This document shows positions 26,463 through 34,604 of a stretch of DNA of 64,000 nucleotides, in pieces (positions within the stretch are counted from its first letter, which is position 1; each line of letters begins with the position of its first letter). The position numbers and the translations under genes are program-made. Where the stretch lies: the NCBI RefSeq assembly GCF_040834005.1, contig NZ_CP162129.1, positions 2,814,001 through 2,878,000 on the forward strand, read 5' to 3'. Below the pieces are notes generated by a model. It saw only the letters and a list, made by a program, of their open reading frames with translations. It was not told where the DNA came from and did no database searches. The DNA comes from Paenibacillus sp. PL2-23. GTDB taxonomy: Bacteria > Bacillota > Bacilli > Paenibacillales > Paenibacillaceae.

Positions 26463-27152
26463 ATGAGGAAAGAGCTGTATCTTCTACATAACGGCAAGCC
26501 GCTCAAAGCGTTGATAAGACCTTATGCCGCTGCTGACTTTCAAGGCTTGATCGATGTGCAAAAGGCCTGCTTTCCTCCTCCCTTTCCGGAGGAGCTGCTG
26601 TGGAACGAAGCGCAGCTGTCCCAGCATGTTGCCCGGTTTCCAGAAGGCGCACTTTGCATAGAAGCGGACGGCCGCATTATCGGCTCCATGACTGGCTTGA
26701 TTGTGGATTATAGCCAATACGGCGGTGAGCATACCTGGGAGGCCATTACAGACAATGGGTACATCCGCAATCATGAGCCTGGCGGCGATACGCTGTACGT
26801 TGTCGATATTGGCGTCATACCGGCATATCGCAAATCAGGCGCAGGCAAATGGCTGATGTTGACGATGTACGAAACGGTGGTCCATCTGGGGCTTGACCGA
26901 CTGCTAGGCGGCGGAAGAATGCCGGGCTACGCGGCCAAATCGGATCAGGCTTCTCCGGAGCAATACGTGGAGAATGTTCTGTCAGGCGAATGGAATGACC
27001 CTGTTATTACGTTTTTGCTTCGCTGCGGAAGAATGCCCCTCAGCGTCGCACGCAACTATTTGGAGGATGAGGATTCAAAGGGCAATGCGGTTATTATGGA
27101 ATGGCGCAACCCGTTCCGCCATCCTCGTCAGGAGGGATTGAACTCATGTTAA
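26463..27152 (+). CDS. GNAT-family N-acetyltransferase (first of a pair)
   Basis: 229 aa. ALIRPYAAADFQGLIDVQKACFPPPFPEEL opens a GNAT domain; IGSMTGLIVDY is strand 3-4 and VVDIGVIPAYRKSGAGKWLM is the acetyl-CoA pyrophosphate loop (motif A, R-x-x-G-x-G). The acceptor is not known. I start at 26463 (MRKELYLL), since GGAG is eight or nine bases upstream. It overlaps the second GNAT gene by seven bases. Confidence 0.82.
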   Translation: MRKELYLLHNGKPLKALIRPYAAADFQGLIDVQKACFPPPFPEELLWNEAQLSQHVARFPEGALCIEADGRIIGSMTGLIVDYSQYGGEHTWEAITDNGYIRNHEPGGDTLYVVDIGVIPAYRKSGAGKWLMLTMYETVVHLGLDRLLGGGRMPGYAAKSDQASPEQYVENVLSGEWNDPVITFLLRCGRMPLSVARNYLEDEDSKGNAVIMEWRNPFRHPRQEGLNSC

Positions 27153-27820
27153 CTTATCATCGCGTCACATCCATTGAGGACCGCTATTTCAAGCCGCTGC
27201 ATGAGCTGCTGGGCACTATATTTCCGCCGGAGGAGGTGCTTGCTTACGAGCTTTGGCGCGAGCCGCTGGAGGACCCATCGATTCATGTCTACGGGGCGCT
27301 GCTAGGCGATGAGGTGGTTGGTGCAACGGAATATCGGTATGATCCCAAGCTTCGCGTCGCTATGACGGACTTCACCATTATTGGCAAGCCAGCGCTTGGT
27401 GTAGGCCGGTTCCTGATGCGCAATCGGCAGAAGGATCTGGAGCGTCTGGCAGAAGAGTCAGGCACTGAGCCTATTGGGATGTTCGCGGAAATATATGATC
27501 CCTATCGGGCCGCCTCTCACGAATTCGGAGGCGTTACGCCGATGAATCCGTTTGTTCGCCGAGAGGTGCTGTCGCATATCGGCTACAAGAGGCTGGACCT
27601 CCAATATGTGCATCCTTCCTGGGATCATGAAGGGGCTGCCGTCACGGAGCTGGATTTAGGCTTTCTGCCTCAGGATGAAGACATGGCAGAGATCGACGCT
27701 TCGCTGGTCGCCCAATTTCTGACGGGCTATTACGCCGCATTGCCCAACAAGCCGGCTGAATGGAGCCAAATGGTAGACAAGCTGAGCCGTATGGACAAGG
27801 TTGCGCTCCTGCCGCTATGA
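27146..27820 (+). CDS. GNAT-like acetyltransferase (second of a pair)
   Basis: 224 aa. The fold is GNAT-like (YHRVTSIEDRYFKPLHELLGTIFPPEEV, GALLGDEVVGATEYRYD, FTIIGKPALGVGRFLMRNRQKDLERLAEE) but the acetyl-CoA loop is not canonical (GKPALGVGRFL), so activity is uncertain. The start lies inside the previous gene, with AGGAGGG about nine bases upstream. Its stop overlaps the next start by ATGA. Three genes in tight coupling suggest one pathway that cannot be named from sequence. Confidence 0.72.
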   Translation: MLTYHRVTSIEDRYFKPLHELLGTIFPPEEVLAYELWREPLEDPSIHVYGALLGDEVVGATEYRYDPKLRVAMTDFTIIGKPALGVGRFLMRNRQKDLERLAEESGTEPIGMFAEIYDPYRAASHEFGGVTPMNPFVRREVLSHIGYKRLDLQYVHPSWDHEGAAVTELDLGFLPQDEDMAEIDASLVAQFLTGYYAALPNKPAEWSQMVDKLSRMDKVALLPL

Positions 27821-28605
27821 CCACAAGCCTTATATTTCGCGGTACCGGAGACGCGATGGGCGTGCCACGGGTGTATTGCTCCTGTGAGGTTTGCCTGGAA
27901 GCGCGAAACGGCGAGGGCAGGAATAAGCGCCTGCGTTCCTCGCTGCAGGTCGACATGGCGGATGGAGGCGTTACATGGATAGATTGTGGTCCGGACTGGG
28001 GCCGGCAGATGGAAGCCGCCAATCTGCGCTCCATTGACCGTATGCTCATTACGCACGCTCATTTCGATCATATCGGAGGGCTTCCTGAATGGTATGACGC
28101 ATGCCGTTGGAGTGATGTCCGAGGCATCGCCTACTCGCCGACAGAGGTTATCGCAGAGATTAACGCCCGTTTCCCATGGCTCTCGTCGCGCATCGAGCTC
28201 CGTTCCTTGGATGAGCCGATTGTTATCGGACAGTGGAGGGTAAGGTCATGGCGAGTGAATCACGGAAAAAACGGGTATGCCTACGCTTTCCGGTTCCAGC
28301 ATGAGCGAAGCGGCTATACGTGGGTCTATTGCTCCGATGCCATCGATCTGACGGAGGAGCAGCAGGAACCGCTTCGAGGCGTAGATCTGCTCATTCTGGG
28401 GACAAGCTTCTTCCATGAGCCTTATCCCAGAGAAACTCGCTCCTTGTATGATGTGCGGGAGGCCATGGAGCTGTTCCGGCTTTGGCAGCCGAAGGAAGTT
28501 ATTCTAACGCATTTATCCCATGACATTCATATCGACCATCGGGACGCTCTTCCCGCCAATGTGCGATATGCAGAAACCGGTATGCGGGTGGAGCTGCAGC
28601 TATAA
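27817..28605 (+). CDS. PhnP-like metallo-beta-lactamase-fold hydrolase
   Basis: 262 aa. RGTGDAMGVPRVYCSCEVCLEARNGEGRNKR includes the two-cysteine segment seen in PhnP-type phosphodiesterases. The metal motif ITHAHFDHIGGL gives His-x-His-x-Asp-His, with further ligands in SWRVNHGKNGY, YCSDAI and ILTHLSHDIHIDH. Family members act on cyclic phosphate esters or related substrates. The ATG overlaps the preceding stop. A strong terminator follows the gene. Confidence 0.85.
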   Translation: MTTSLIFRGTGDAMGVPRVYCSCEVCLEARNGEGRNKRLRSSLQVDMADGGVTWIDCGPDWGRQMEAANLRSIDRMLITHAHFDHIGGLPEWYDACRWSDVRGIAYSPTEVIAEINARFPWLSSRIELRSLDEPIVIGQWRVRSWRVNHGKNGYAYAFRFQHERSGYTWVYCSDAIDLTEEQQEPLRGVDLLILGTSFFHEPYPRETRSLYDVREAMELFRLWQPKEVILTHLSHDIHIDHRDALPANVRYAETGMRVELQL

Positions 28606-28608
28606 GAA

Positions 28609-28644
28609 GGGACGGGGCCGCATTATTTTTTTGCGGCTCCGTCC
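28609..28644 (+). terminator. Terminator after the PhnP-like gene
   Basis: GGACGGGGCCGCA pairs with TGCGGCTCCGTCC (one mismatch) around a T-rich loop; the tail is TATATTTAT. Confidence 0.8.
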
Positions 28645-28696
28645 TATATTTATCTGCAGGCGTGGGGAAGCTATGGCAAGAAAAGGAGGACTTGCC

Positions 28697-30220
28697 ATGG
28701 TTTTTTGGATTGCGATAGTGATCATCGGCTGTTTTGTTGCGTGGGGGGCGCTCATGCCGGAGCAGTTGGCTGCATCGGCCGGCGCTCTGTTCGATCTGAT
28801 GATTCAGAAGATGGGCTGGTTCTATCTGCTGACGATGTTCGGCATTCTGGTTTTTGCATTTGTGCTGGCCTTCGGCAAATACGGCTCCATCAAGCTCGGT
28901 GACGATGACGACGAGCCGGAATACAGCTTGCTGCCCTGGTTCGCCATGCTGTTCAGCACCGGGATGGGGATCGGCTTAGTGTTTTGGGGAGCGGCGGAGC
29001 CGCTGTCGCATTATTTGGCCCCTCCTGAAAGCGTAATGGGCGGCACAACGGAAGCAGCGCGAATCGCTATGCGTTATTCATTTTTTCATTGGGGCTTGCA
29101 CCCTTGGGCGATCTATACGATTGTCGGTCTGATATTGGCTTACCATCAGTTCCGCAAGGGGCGGAAAGGCCTCATCAGCGCCACGTTCTATCCGCTGCTG
29201 AAGGAGAGGGTCAACGGTCCCATCGGCAAGGGAATTGATGTGCTGGCTATTATTGCGACCGCATTCGGCGTTGCTACATCGCTGGGGCTGGGAGCGCTGC
29301 AAATTAATGGGGGGCTGTCCGCGATGTTCGGTCTGCCGGTGACGTCCTCTTCCCAGGTGTGGATTATTGCGATCGTGACGGTTTTGTTTATGGGCTCCAC
29401 GCTTACGGGCCTGGACAGGGGAATTAAGCTGCTCAGCACCATGAACCTTATGATCGCTTTCCTGCTGCTGCTATTTGTATTCACGGTGGGTCCAACATCG
29501 TTTATTATGGATGCCCTCACGAATACGATGGGCTCTTATGTGCAGAATTTGATCGGGATGAGCTTAAGGCTGACGCCGTTCTCCCAGAACAGCTGGATCG
29601 GCAACTGGACACTCTTTTATTGGGCGTGGTGGATCGCATGGGCGCCATTTGTAGGGACGTTTATTGCAAGAGTGTCTAGAGGCCGCACGATTAAGGAATT
29701 TGTACTCGGCGTACTGATCGTACCCAGCCTGCTCGGCTTTCTCTGGTTCTCTGTATTCGGGGGTACAGGGCTGTTCATGGAGCTTATGCAGGATGTGCCG
29801 CTTGCGGCTGCCGCAGCAGAGGATGTGACCTCTGTATTGTTCATGCTGCTGGGCCAGCTGCCACTCGGCCAGCTTGCGTCAGGCATCGCGACATTATTAG
29901 TAGTTGTGTTTTTTGTCACCTCCGCAGATTCCGCAACATTCGTGCTGGGAATGATGTCGCAGCGGGGCGATCAGAATCCGAAAGCGTTGATCAAGCTGAC
30001 CTGGGGCATCCTCCAGTCTACCGTAGCGATTGTTCTGCTGCTCAGCGGCGGTCTGAGCGGCTTGCAGACGGCTTCTATAGTAACCTCGCTTCCATTCGCG
30101 CTAATCATTATCGGGATGTGCGCGGCGCTGCTCCGCAGCCTGAGAGAAGAGGACAGGCATCGCAAGAAGCTGGAGCGCAAAAGAAGAAAAAAGCTGGACG
30201 AGCTGATCGAAGATATGTAG
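28697..30220 (+). CDS. BCCT-family glycine betaine/carnitine/choline transporter
   Basis: 507 aa from the ATG at 28697 (perfect AAAGGAGG, spacing 7); upstream in-frame ATGs have poorer sites. About 12 membrane helices. MGIGLVFWGAAEPLSHY carries the glycine-rich TM3 segment, and NWTLFYWAWWIAWAPFVGTFIARVSRGRTIKEF is the BCCT signature with the tryptophan box. The C-terminal tail is basic and charged (DRHRKKLERKRRKKLDELIEDM), a feature tied to osmosensing in BetP-like carriers. It probably imports a quaternary amine by Na+ symport. Confidence 0.93.
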   Translation: MVFWIAIVIIGCFVAWGALMPEQLAASAGALFDLMIQKMGWFYLLTMFGILVFAFVLAFGKYGSIKLGDDDDEPEYSLLPWFAMLFSTGMGIGLVFWGAAEPLSHYLAPPESVMGGTTEAARIAMRYSFFHWGLHPWAIYTIVGLILAYHQFRKGRKGLISATFYPLLKERVNGPIGKGIDVLAIIATAFGVATSLGLGALQINGGLSAMFGLPVTSSSQVWIIAIVTVLFMGSTLTGLDRGIKLLSTMNLMIAFLLLLFVFTVGPTSFIMDALTNTMGSYVQNLIGMSLRLTPFSQNSWIGNWTLFYWAWWIAWAPFVGTFIARVSRGRTIKEFVLGVLIVPSLLGFLWFSVFGGTGLFMELMQDVPLAAAAAEDVTSVLFMLLGQLPLGQLASGIATLLVVVFFVTSADSATFVLGMMSQRGDQNPKALIKLTWGILQSTVAIVLLLSGGLSGLQTASIVTSLPFALIIIGMCAALLRSLREEDRHRKKLERKRRKKLDELIEDM

Positions 30221-30230
30221 TTGCGGCGCA

Positions 30231-30260
30231 TTGACGAACGACGGCAGCATCGTATATATT
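30231..30260 (+). promoter_or_regulatory. Promoter of the leader transcript
   Basis: TTGACG followed by TATATT with an 18-base spacer (TATATA at 16). It lies 35 bases before the leader ORF. Confidence 0.65.
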
Positions 30261-30294
30261 AAAAAGGTACAACGTATGTAAGGAGATTGAATTT

Positions 30295-30321
30295 ATGTAT
30301 GCAGGTGTTCTTAACTCGTAA
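30295..30321 (+). CDS. Leader peptide, 8 aa (MYAGVLNS)
   Basis: An AAGGAGAT ribosome site is eight bases before ATG TAT GCA GGT GTT CTT AAC TCG TAA. The last codons form one arm of an 11-base helix with 30409-30419, so a ribosome stopped in the ORF would open that helix. Such short ORFs precede many genes induced by ribosome-targeting drugs; no identical peptide is known to me. Confidence 0.6.
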   Translation: MYAGVLNS

Positions 30322-30461
30322 TTGGATATGATCGGCTGAGCTTAGGCCTGCTGGAGCCATTGTTAAATGATGGTTTCAACGGAGGTTTGTTTCGTCAGCC
30401 CATCCCAAGAGTTGAGAACATGAGGATTTCCGCCTGCATGCATTTGGATGAGGCCTAATCA

Positions 30462-30487
30462 CCGTGCTCCCGCAGCACGGTTTTTTT
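30462..30487 (+). terminator. Terminator 1 in the MutS2-like leader
   Basis: CCGTGCT, loop CCCGC, AGCACGG, then seven T. Strong intrinsic terminator lying downstream of the leader promoter. Confidence 0.88.
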
Positions 30488-30555
30488 ATGCTTGTTTTTG
30501 CCCCTCCGACGACAGCTGTCGGATGGCAGAATCGGTATAGGCTTATCTATGATGA

Positions 30556-30601
30556 AGCAGGAACGGAGCGCGCCCGCGTTTTCGTTCCTGCTTTTTTTTT
30601 T
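30556..30601 (+). terminator. Terminator 2 in the MutS2-like leader
   Basis: AGCAGGAACG pairs with CGTTCCTGCT, followed by about ten T. It ends only a few bases before the AAGGAGG ribosome site of the gene, so readthrough of both terminators is needed for expression from the visible promoter. Confidence 0.88.
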
Positions 30602-30625
30602 GTACAAAAAAGGAGGCTGCACACA

Positions 30626-32626
30626 ATGAATCAACAAACATTATCTAAATTGGAATTTGATCGCATCGTACGGATGACCGCCGAGCTGACGGTTTCCCCT
30701 GAAGGGCGAAAGCTGGCGGAGGCTATGAAACCCAGCTTCAGCTACGGACAAATAACGGCGTGGCTGCAGGAGGCGCAAGAAGCTGCAGAGCTGCTTGCAA
30801 GCGGGGCAAGTATTCCATTATCGCCAATGGATGGTATCGATATATTTATCGCGTTGCTGGGGAAAGGCAGAGTATACAGTGAGGATGAGCTTGACGCCGT
30901 TGCAGTCTGGCTGACATCTGTGGCTCAGATGAAAAAGTATATGCGCAGCAAGACGGGCATTGCACCTACTATTGCCGCTTACGCGGAGTCCTTGGATGAT
31001 TGTAAAGCGCTGCGAGAGGAGCTTGCCAGATGTATCCGCTATGGGACATTAACCGATGAGGCCAGTCCGCATCTTGCGTATATCCGAAGGCAGATGTATG
31101 CTGCAGAAAATAAAATCAGCCGCAAAATGGAGCAAGCGCTGAACAAATATCGAAGCTTCCTGCAGGACTCTATCGTCAGCAGGCGGCGAGGCCGGTTCGT
31201 TATCGCGGTCAAGCGGGAATTCAGGAAGCAGGTGCCGGGAGCCGTGCTTGATGAATCGGCCAGCGGACAAACGTTGTTTGTTGAGCCTCATGAGGCCGCT
31301 GAGCTGCATCAGGAGCTTGCTGAATGGAGAGGGGCTGAAGAGAGGGAGCGGAGTATTGTGCTTGCGAGGCTGTCCCAATTGGCTGAAAGCTACCACGCTC
31401 CAATGGTGACGAACGTTCAGGCGATGGCCAGTTTTGATTTCATTATGGCGCGGGGCAAGCTTGCAAGCAGCATGGGAGCGCGGAAGATAAAGCTTCTTCG
31501 AGAGCCCGTAATCGCGCTGTCGGGTGCTCGCCATCCCTTGCTTGGAGGGGCAAGCGTACCCCTTCATCTGGAGCTTGGCCTTGCATGGAGGCAGCTTATT
31601 ATTACGGGGCCGAACACCGGTGGAAAGACTGTAGCCTTGAAAACGATCGGCTTGCTGGCTCTGATGACACAGGCTGGACTGCTGATACCTGCGGATGAGA
31701 GCAGCGCTATAGGCATCTTCAGGCACATCATCGCCGATGTAGGGGACGGGCAAAGCTTGGAGCAGTCGCTGAGCACCTTCTCTTCCCACATCTCCGTGCT
31801 TAAGGAGATGTTCGATTACGCCGATTCTGCCAGTCTGCTGCTTATTGATGAGATGGCTGCGGGGACTGATCCGTCGGAGGGTATTGCGTTGTCGATCGCC
31901 ATGCTCGAGAAGCTGCTGGACAGAGGTTCCTTGGTGACGGCTACGACACATTTTAATGAAATCAAGGCATTTGCGGCGAAAACCCCAGGCTGCCAGAACG
32001 GCCGGATGGCCTTCGATCCGGACACGCTGCTGCCCTTGTACCGGCTGGAGATCGGAGAAGCCGGCGATAGCCATGCGTTTGCGATTGCAAGACGGTTAGG
32101 CCTTCCGGAAGGGGTGATGGAACGGGCGGAAGCGCTATTGATTAAGAGGGGGGCGGCAGTGGAAGAGCTGACCCCGCAGCAGCCTCAGGTGAAGCTGGAG
32201 CATGAGGAAGGGCAGCGGCCACCAAAGCTGGAGGCGCATGAAGTGCGGGATATGGAAGAGGAAGAGAAGCTCGATTCGAATGACATGCGGGATACGCAAG
32301 AGAAGCAGGAGAATCCTGCACGAAAGCGATCCCTTGAGAAGGGGGATTCCGTCTGGATCTATCCCCTCAAGCGTGCGGGTGTTGTCTACCGTCCTGCGGA
32401 CGAGAGAGGCCAAGTCATTGTGCTGGTGAAAGGCGAGAAGCTGAGCTTCAACCAGAAGCGGCTGAAGCTGTATATCGAGAAGTCGAAGCTGTACCCCGGT
32501 GAATCGTACGATCTTGATATTGTGTTTGAATCCAAAGGGAATCGGAAGCTGCGACATCAGATGAGCCGCAAGCATGTGGAGGGAGTGGAGATCGTCATCC
32601 AGCCGGATGAGCCGCAAGGGGGCTAG
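30626..32626 (+). CDS. MutS2-like ATPase lacking the Smr domain
   Basis: 666 aa from the ATG at 30626 (AAAAAGGAGG, spacing about 10). The N-terminal core and clamp region (residues 1-300) and ABC-type ATPase (about 310-510; Walker A TGPNTGGKTVALKT, Walker B LLLIDEMAAGTDPSEG, switch TATTHFNEIKAF) match MutS2. After an acidic coiled-coil stretch (540-600) comes a KOW-like segment (GDSVWIYPLKRAGVVY). Where MutS2 has its Smr nuclease domain this protein ends in about 40 basic residues (NRKLRHQMSRKHVEG). B. subtilis MutS2 acts on collided ribosomes; a ribosome role here is inference. The 3' end overlaps thiN by four bases, convergently. Confidence 0.85.
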   Translation: MNQQTLSKLEFDRIVRMTAELTVSPEGRKLAEAMKPSFSYGQITAWLQEAQEAAELLASGASIPLSPMDGIDIFIALLGKGRVYSEDELDAVAVWLTSVAQMKKYMRSKTGIAPTIAAYAESLDDCKALREELARCIRYGTLTDEASPHLAYIRRQMYAAENKISRKMEQALNKYRSFLQDSIVSRRRGRFVIAVKREFRKQVPGAVLDESASGQTLFVEPHEAAELHQELAEWRGAEERERSIVLARLSQLAESYHAPMVTNVQAMASFDFIMARGKLASSMGARKIKLLREPVIALSGARHPLLGGASVPLHLELGLAWRQLIITGPNTGGKTVALKTIGLLALMTQAGLLIPADESSAIGIFRHIIADVGDGQSLEQSLSTFSSHISVLKEMFDYADSASLLLIDEMAAGTDPSEGIALSIAMLEKLLDRGSLVTATTHFNEIKAFAAKTPGCQNGRMAFDPDTLLPLYRLEIGEAGDSHAFAIARRLGLPEGVMERAEALLIKRGAAVEELTPQQPQVKLEHEEGQRPPKLEAHEVRDMEEEEKLDSNDMRDTQEKQENPARKRSLEKGDSVWIYPLKRAGVVYRPADERGQVIVLVKGEKLSFNQKRLKLYIEKSKLYPGESYDLDIVFESKGNRKLRHQMSRKHVEGVEIVIQPDEPQGG

Positions 32627-33258
32627 TCACGGCTTTGGATGACGAGCAGCTTCCCTTCCCGGAGCTCGATGAGCCCCTCTTCCGCACACAACAGATTGCT
32701 GATCCCAAGGGATTGGCCAATGGTAAGCGTGGCGTCCTGCAGCGGATACTGGAAGCCTGTAAGCGTGATGCCTGCCGCCTGCTCCGACAGCGGCAGCAGC
32801 GAGGTCTGAGGAAATCCCTCCGCTGGAATAACGGTTGTTGACGATATGACTCGAATACGGTTGCAGGGGTCCTGAATGCTAGCCTGTATGCCAGCAGCAT
32901 CAGCCAGCGCAAGCAGATGCACATTGGCCAAGCTGTGGTCGAAGCGGGTGCCTATGCCTCCCAGCAGCAGCAGCTCCGTTGGCTTCATATCCAGCGCATA
33001 TCGGAAGGCCATCTCGCTGTCGGTATAATCCTTGTCCACGGGATCACATTGGATCATCGTTCCACTGCGTTCCCGGATGAGCCTAAGCTCCTCATCATTT
33101 ACGGAATCAAAATCGCCAATTGCGACTTCCGGCGTCAAGCCGCTCTGAAGCAGAAACAGCGCGCCGCTGTCCGCTCCAATCAGCGTATCGCCGGTACGCA
33201 GCAGCGCAAGTGCCCAATCACCCAAGGCGCCGCCGGCGAATATGACTATACGTTTCAT
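32623..33258 (-). CDS. thiN: Thiamine pyrophosphokinase
   Basis: 211 aa. IGADSGALFLLQSGLTPEVAIGDFDSV and VDKDYTDSEMAFRYAL contain the acidic residues that bind Mg-ATP, and LLLGGIGTRFDHSLANVHLL is the family signature. The C-terminal beta-sandwich (GITLTGFQYPLQDATLTIGQSLGISN) binds thiamine. It converts thiamine to the coenzyme TPP. No thi box or other thiamine genes are adjacent. It ends against the MutS2-like gene. Confidence 0.93.
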   Translation of the reverse strand: MKRIVIFAGGALGDWALALLRTGDTLIGADSGALFLLQSGLTPEVAIGDFDSVNDEELRLIRERSGTMIQCDPVDKDYTDSEMAFRYALDMKPTELLLLGGIGTRFDHSLANVHLLALADAAGIQASIQDPCNRIRVISSTTVIPAEGFPQTSLLPLSEQAAGITLTGFQYPLQDATLTIGQSLGISNLLCAEEGLIELREGKLLVIQSRD

Positions 33259-33434
33259 ATGCAGCTCCTCATTCCCGGTTTGTCTATATTTGACTAACAG
33301 TATATCGAATAGGCGTTCATCTCACAATAAGCTCGAAATTTGTCGTTGCACAGGCGCAAGGACCGGATATAAAATGAGTAAGGATGCGCGGCATCATATG
33401 CGCACATGTGGACGGGAAGCGGGGAGTAACGGCT

Positions 33435-34100
33435 GTGAGTATGGATATTTTCAACGTATTCAGCATTATCGGCACCATTGCCTTTGCGGTCAGCGGCGCG
33501 ATAGTGGCCATGGAGGAAGAATATGATATATTGGGCGTATACGTGCTGGGGCTAGTCACGGCGTTCGGGGGAGGGGTTGTCCGCAACCTGCTGATCGGTA
33601 TGCCGGTAACGACCTTATGGAGCCAAGGGTACCTGCTGAAGATCGCCCTGCTTGCTATGACCATCGCTTTTCTCCTGCCCATTCGATGGATTCTGCGATG
33701 GAGAAGAAGCGAGGCGTTCTTCGACGCCATCGGTCTTGCGGCATTCGCCATACAAGGTGCGTTGTACGCGACAGAGATGGGCCATCCCCTTAGCGCTGTG
33801 CTTGTAGCTGCCATGCTTACCGGAATTGGCGGCGGCATCATCCGCGATGTGCTGGCAGGACGCAAGCCGCTTGTGCTGAAGGATGAAATCTATGCCGTAT
33901 GGGCCATGCTGGCGGGACTTGCGATCGGACTCGGCTGGTTCAAGAACACCATCGAGCTTCTTATTCTGTTCGTCCTGGTCATTACCTTCCGGATGCTGTC
34001 GGTGTACTTCAAATGGAAGCTGCCGAGACGCTCGCTGCGCGGCGCTTTCGCCGTGTCGGAGCAGGTTCGCAGACCTAAAATGAATAAAGAGGATGTATGA
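33435..34100 (+). CDS. TRIC-type cation channel family protein (UPF0126)
   Basis: 221 aa from GTG at 33435 (GGGGAG nine bases upstream); ATG at 33441 is also possible. It is a pair of three-helix repeats: first FSIIGTIAFAVSGAIVAMEEEYDILGVYVLGLVTAFGGGVVRNLLIG, second AFFDAIGLAAFAIQGALYATE ... TGIGGGIIRDVLAGRKP. The two GGG(V/I)xRxxL motifs are the signature of prokaryotic TRIC channels, which form trimeric K+-permeable pores. It overlaps the phosphatase gene by ATGA. A possible promoter, TTGCAC plus TATAAA, lies about 70-95 bases upstream. Confidence 0.88.
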   Translation: MSMDIFNVFSIIGTIAFAVSGAIVAMEEEYDILGVYVLGLVTAFGGGVVRNLLIGMPVTTLWSQGYLLKIALLAMTIAFLLPIRWILRWRRSEAFFDAIGLAAFAIQGALYATEMGHPLSAVLVAAMLTGIGGGIIRDVLAGRKPLVLKDEIYAVWAMLAGLAIGLGWFKNTIELLILFVLVITFRMLSVYFKWKLPRRSLRGAFAVSEQVRRPKMNKEDV

Positions 34101-34576
34101 ATATGGTACGCGTATTGTTTGTATGCTTGGGCAACATTTGCAGATCGCCGATGGCGGAGGCCGTTATGAGGCACTTGGCGGCGGCGGAGCAGCTTCCCTA
34201 TGCAATCGAGGTGGATTCCGCGGGAACGGGCGATTGGCATCTGGGCCATCAGCCGCATGAGGGCACGCGCAAGGTGCTGGATGAGCATGGCGTGTCCTAT
34301 GAAGGCATGGCGGCCAGGCTGGTGAAGAGCGCCGATTACGAGGATTTCCAATATATCGTGTGTATGGACCGGAATAACCTGCGGGATGTGCGCGGTATAT
34401 TCGGAGGCGCTGCCGGATCGAAGGTGTTCACCTTCATGGAGCTTCTGCCCCAGCGAGGGGTTCTCGATGTGCCGGATCCCTATTACGATGGAAACTTCGA
34501 TTATGTGTATGAGCTTGTGGAAGCGGGCTGCAAGGCGCTGCTGGAGAGAATCAAAGCCGACATGGCAAGGGCTTAA
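34097..34576 (+). CDS. Low-molecular-weight protein-tyrosine phosphatase
   Basis: 159 aa. The P-loop CLGNICRS gives Cys10 as nucleophile and Arg16; the general acid is the first Asp of DPYYDG near the C-terminus. This is the YfkJ/YwlE/Wzb class, which removes phosphate from tyrosine or, for YwlE, arginine. Residue 14 of the loop is Ile, the position that is Thr in arginine phosphatase YwlE, so tyrosine phosphatase is more likely. It is coupled to the TRIC gene by ATGA, and its last codons form half of the terminator. Confidence 0.92.
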   Translation: MNMVRVLFVCLGNICRSPMAEAVMRHLAAAEQLPYAIEVDSAGTGDWHLGHQPHEGTRKVLDEHGVSYEGMAARLVKSADYEDFQYIVCMDRNNLRDVRGIFGGAAGSKVFTFMELLPQRGVLDVPDPYYDGNFDYVYELVEAGCKALLERIKADMARA

Positions 34577-34599
34577 ACCCTGTCATGCCGGCTTTTTTT
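34556..34599 (+). terminator. Terminator overlapping the phosphatase gene end
   Basis: GCCGACATGGCAAGGG pairs with CCCTGTCATGCCGGC with mismatches, loop CTTAAA, followed by seven T. The stop codon is inside the loop region. Confidence 0.8.
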
Positions 34600-34604
34600 C
34601 ATGG

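Larger units (their letters stand above)
30221..30625 (+). promoter_or_regulatory. Structured leader with uORF and tandem terminators before the MutS2-like gene
   Basis: This 405-base gap holds a promoter, an eight-codon ORF, several complementary segments and two intrinsic terminators. GTTCTTAACTC (30307-30317, inside the small ORF) pairs with GAGTTGAGAAC (30409-30419, one G-U). GGCTGA (30334-30339) pairs with TCAGCC (30395-30400). TTAGGCCT (30342-30349) pairs with AGGCCTAA (30451-30458). The first and third helices cross, so they cannot form together in a nested fold. A further palindrome, GACAGCTGTC, is at 30511-30520. This is the layout of ribosome-mediated attenuation; no T-box or S-box motif was found. 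Confidence 0.75.

Noticed and set aside
30342..30458. Possible T-box or other known riboswitch in the MutS2-like leader
   Set aside because: No TGGNACC T-box sequence, specifier loop or conserved riboswitch core; a translated short ORF explains the layout better.
30464..30625. 54-codon N-terminal extension of the MutS2-like protein
   Set aside because: It would run across both terminators, and the family N-terminus with a strong ribosome site starts at 30626.
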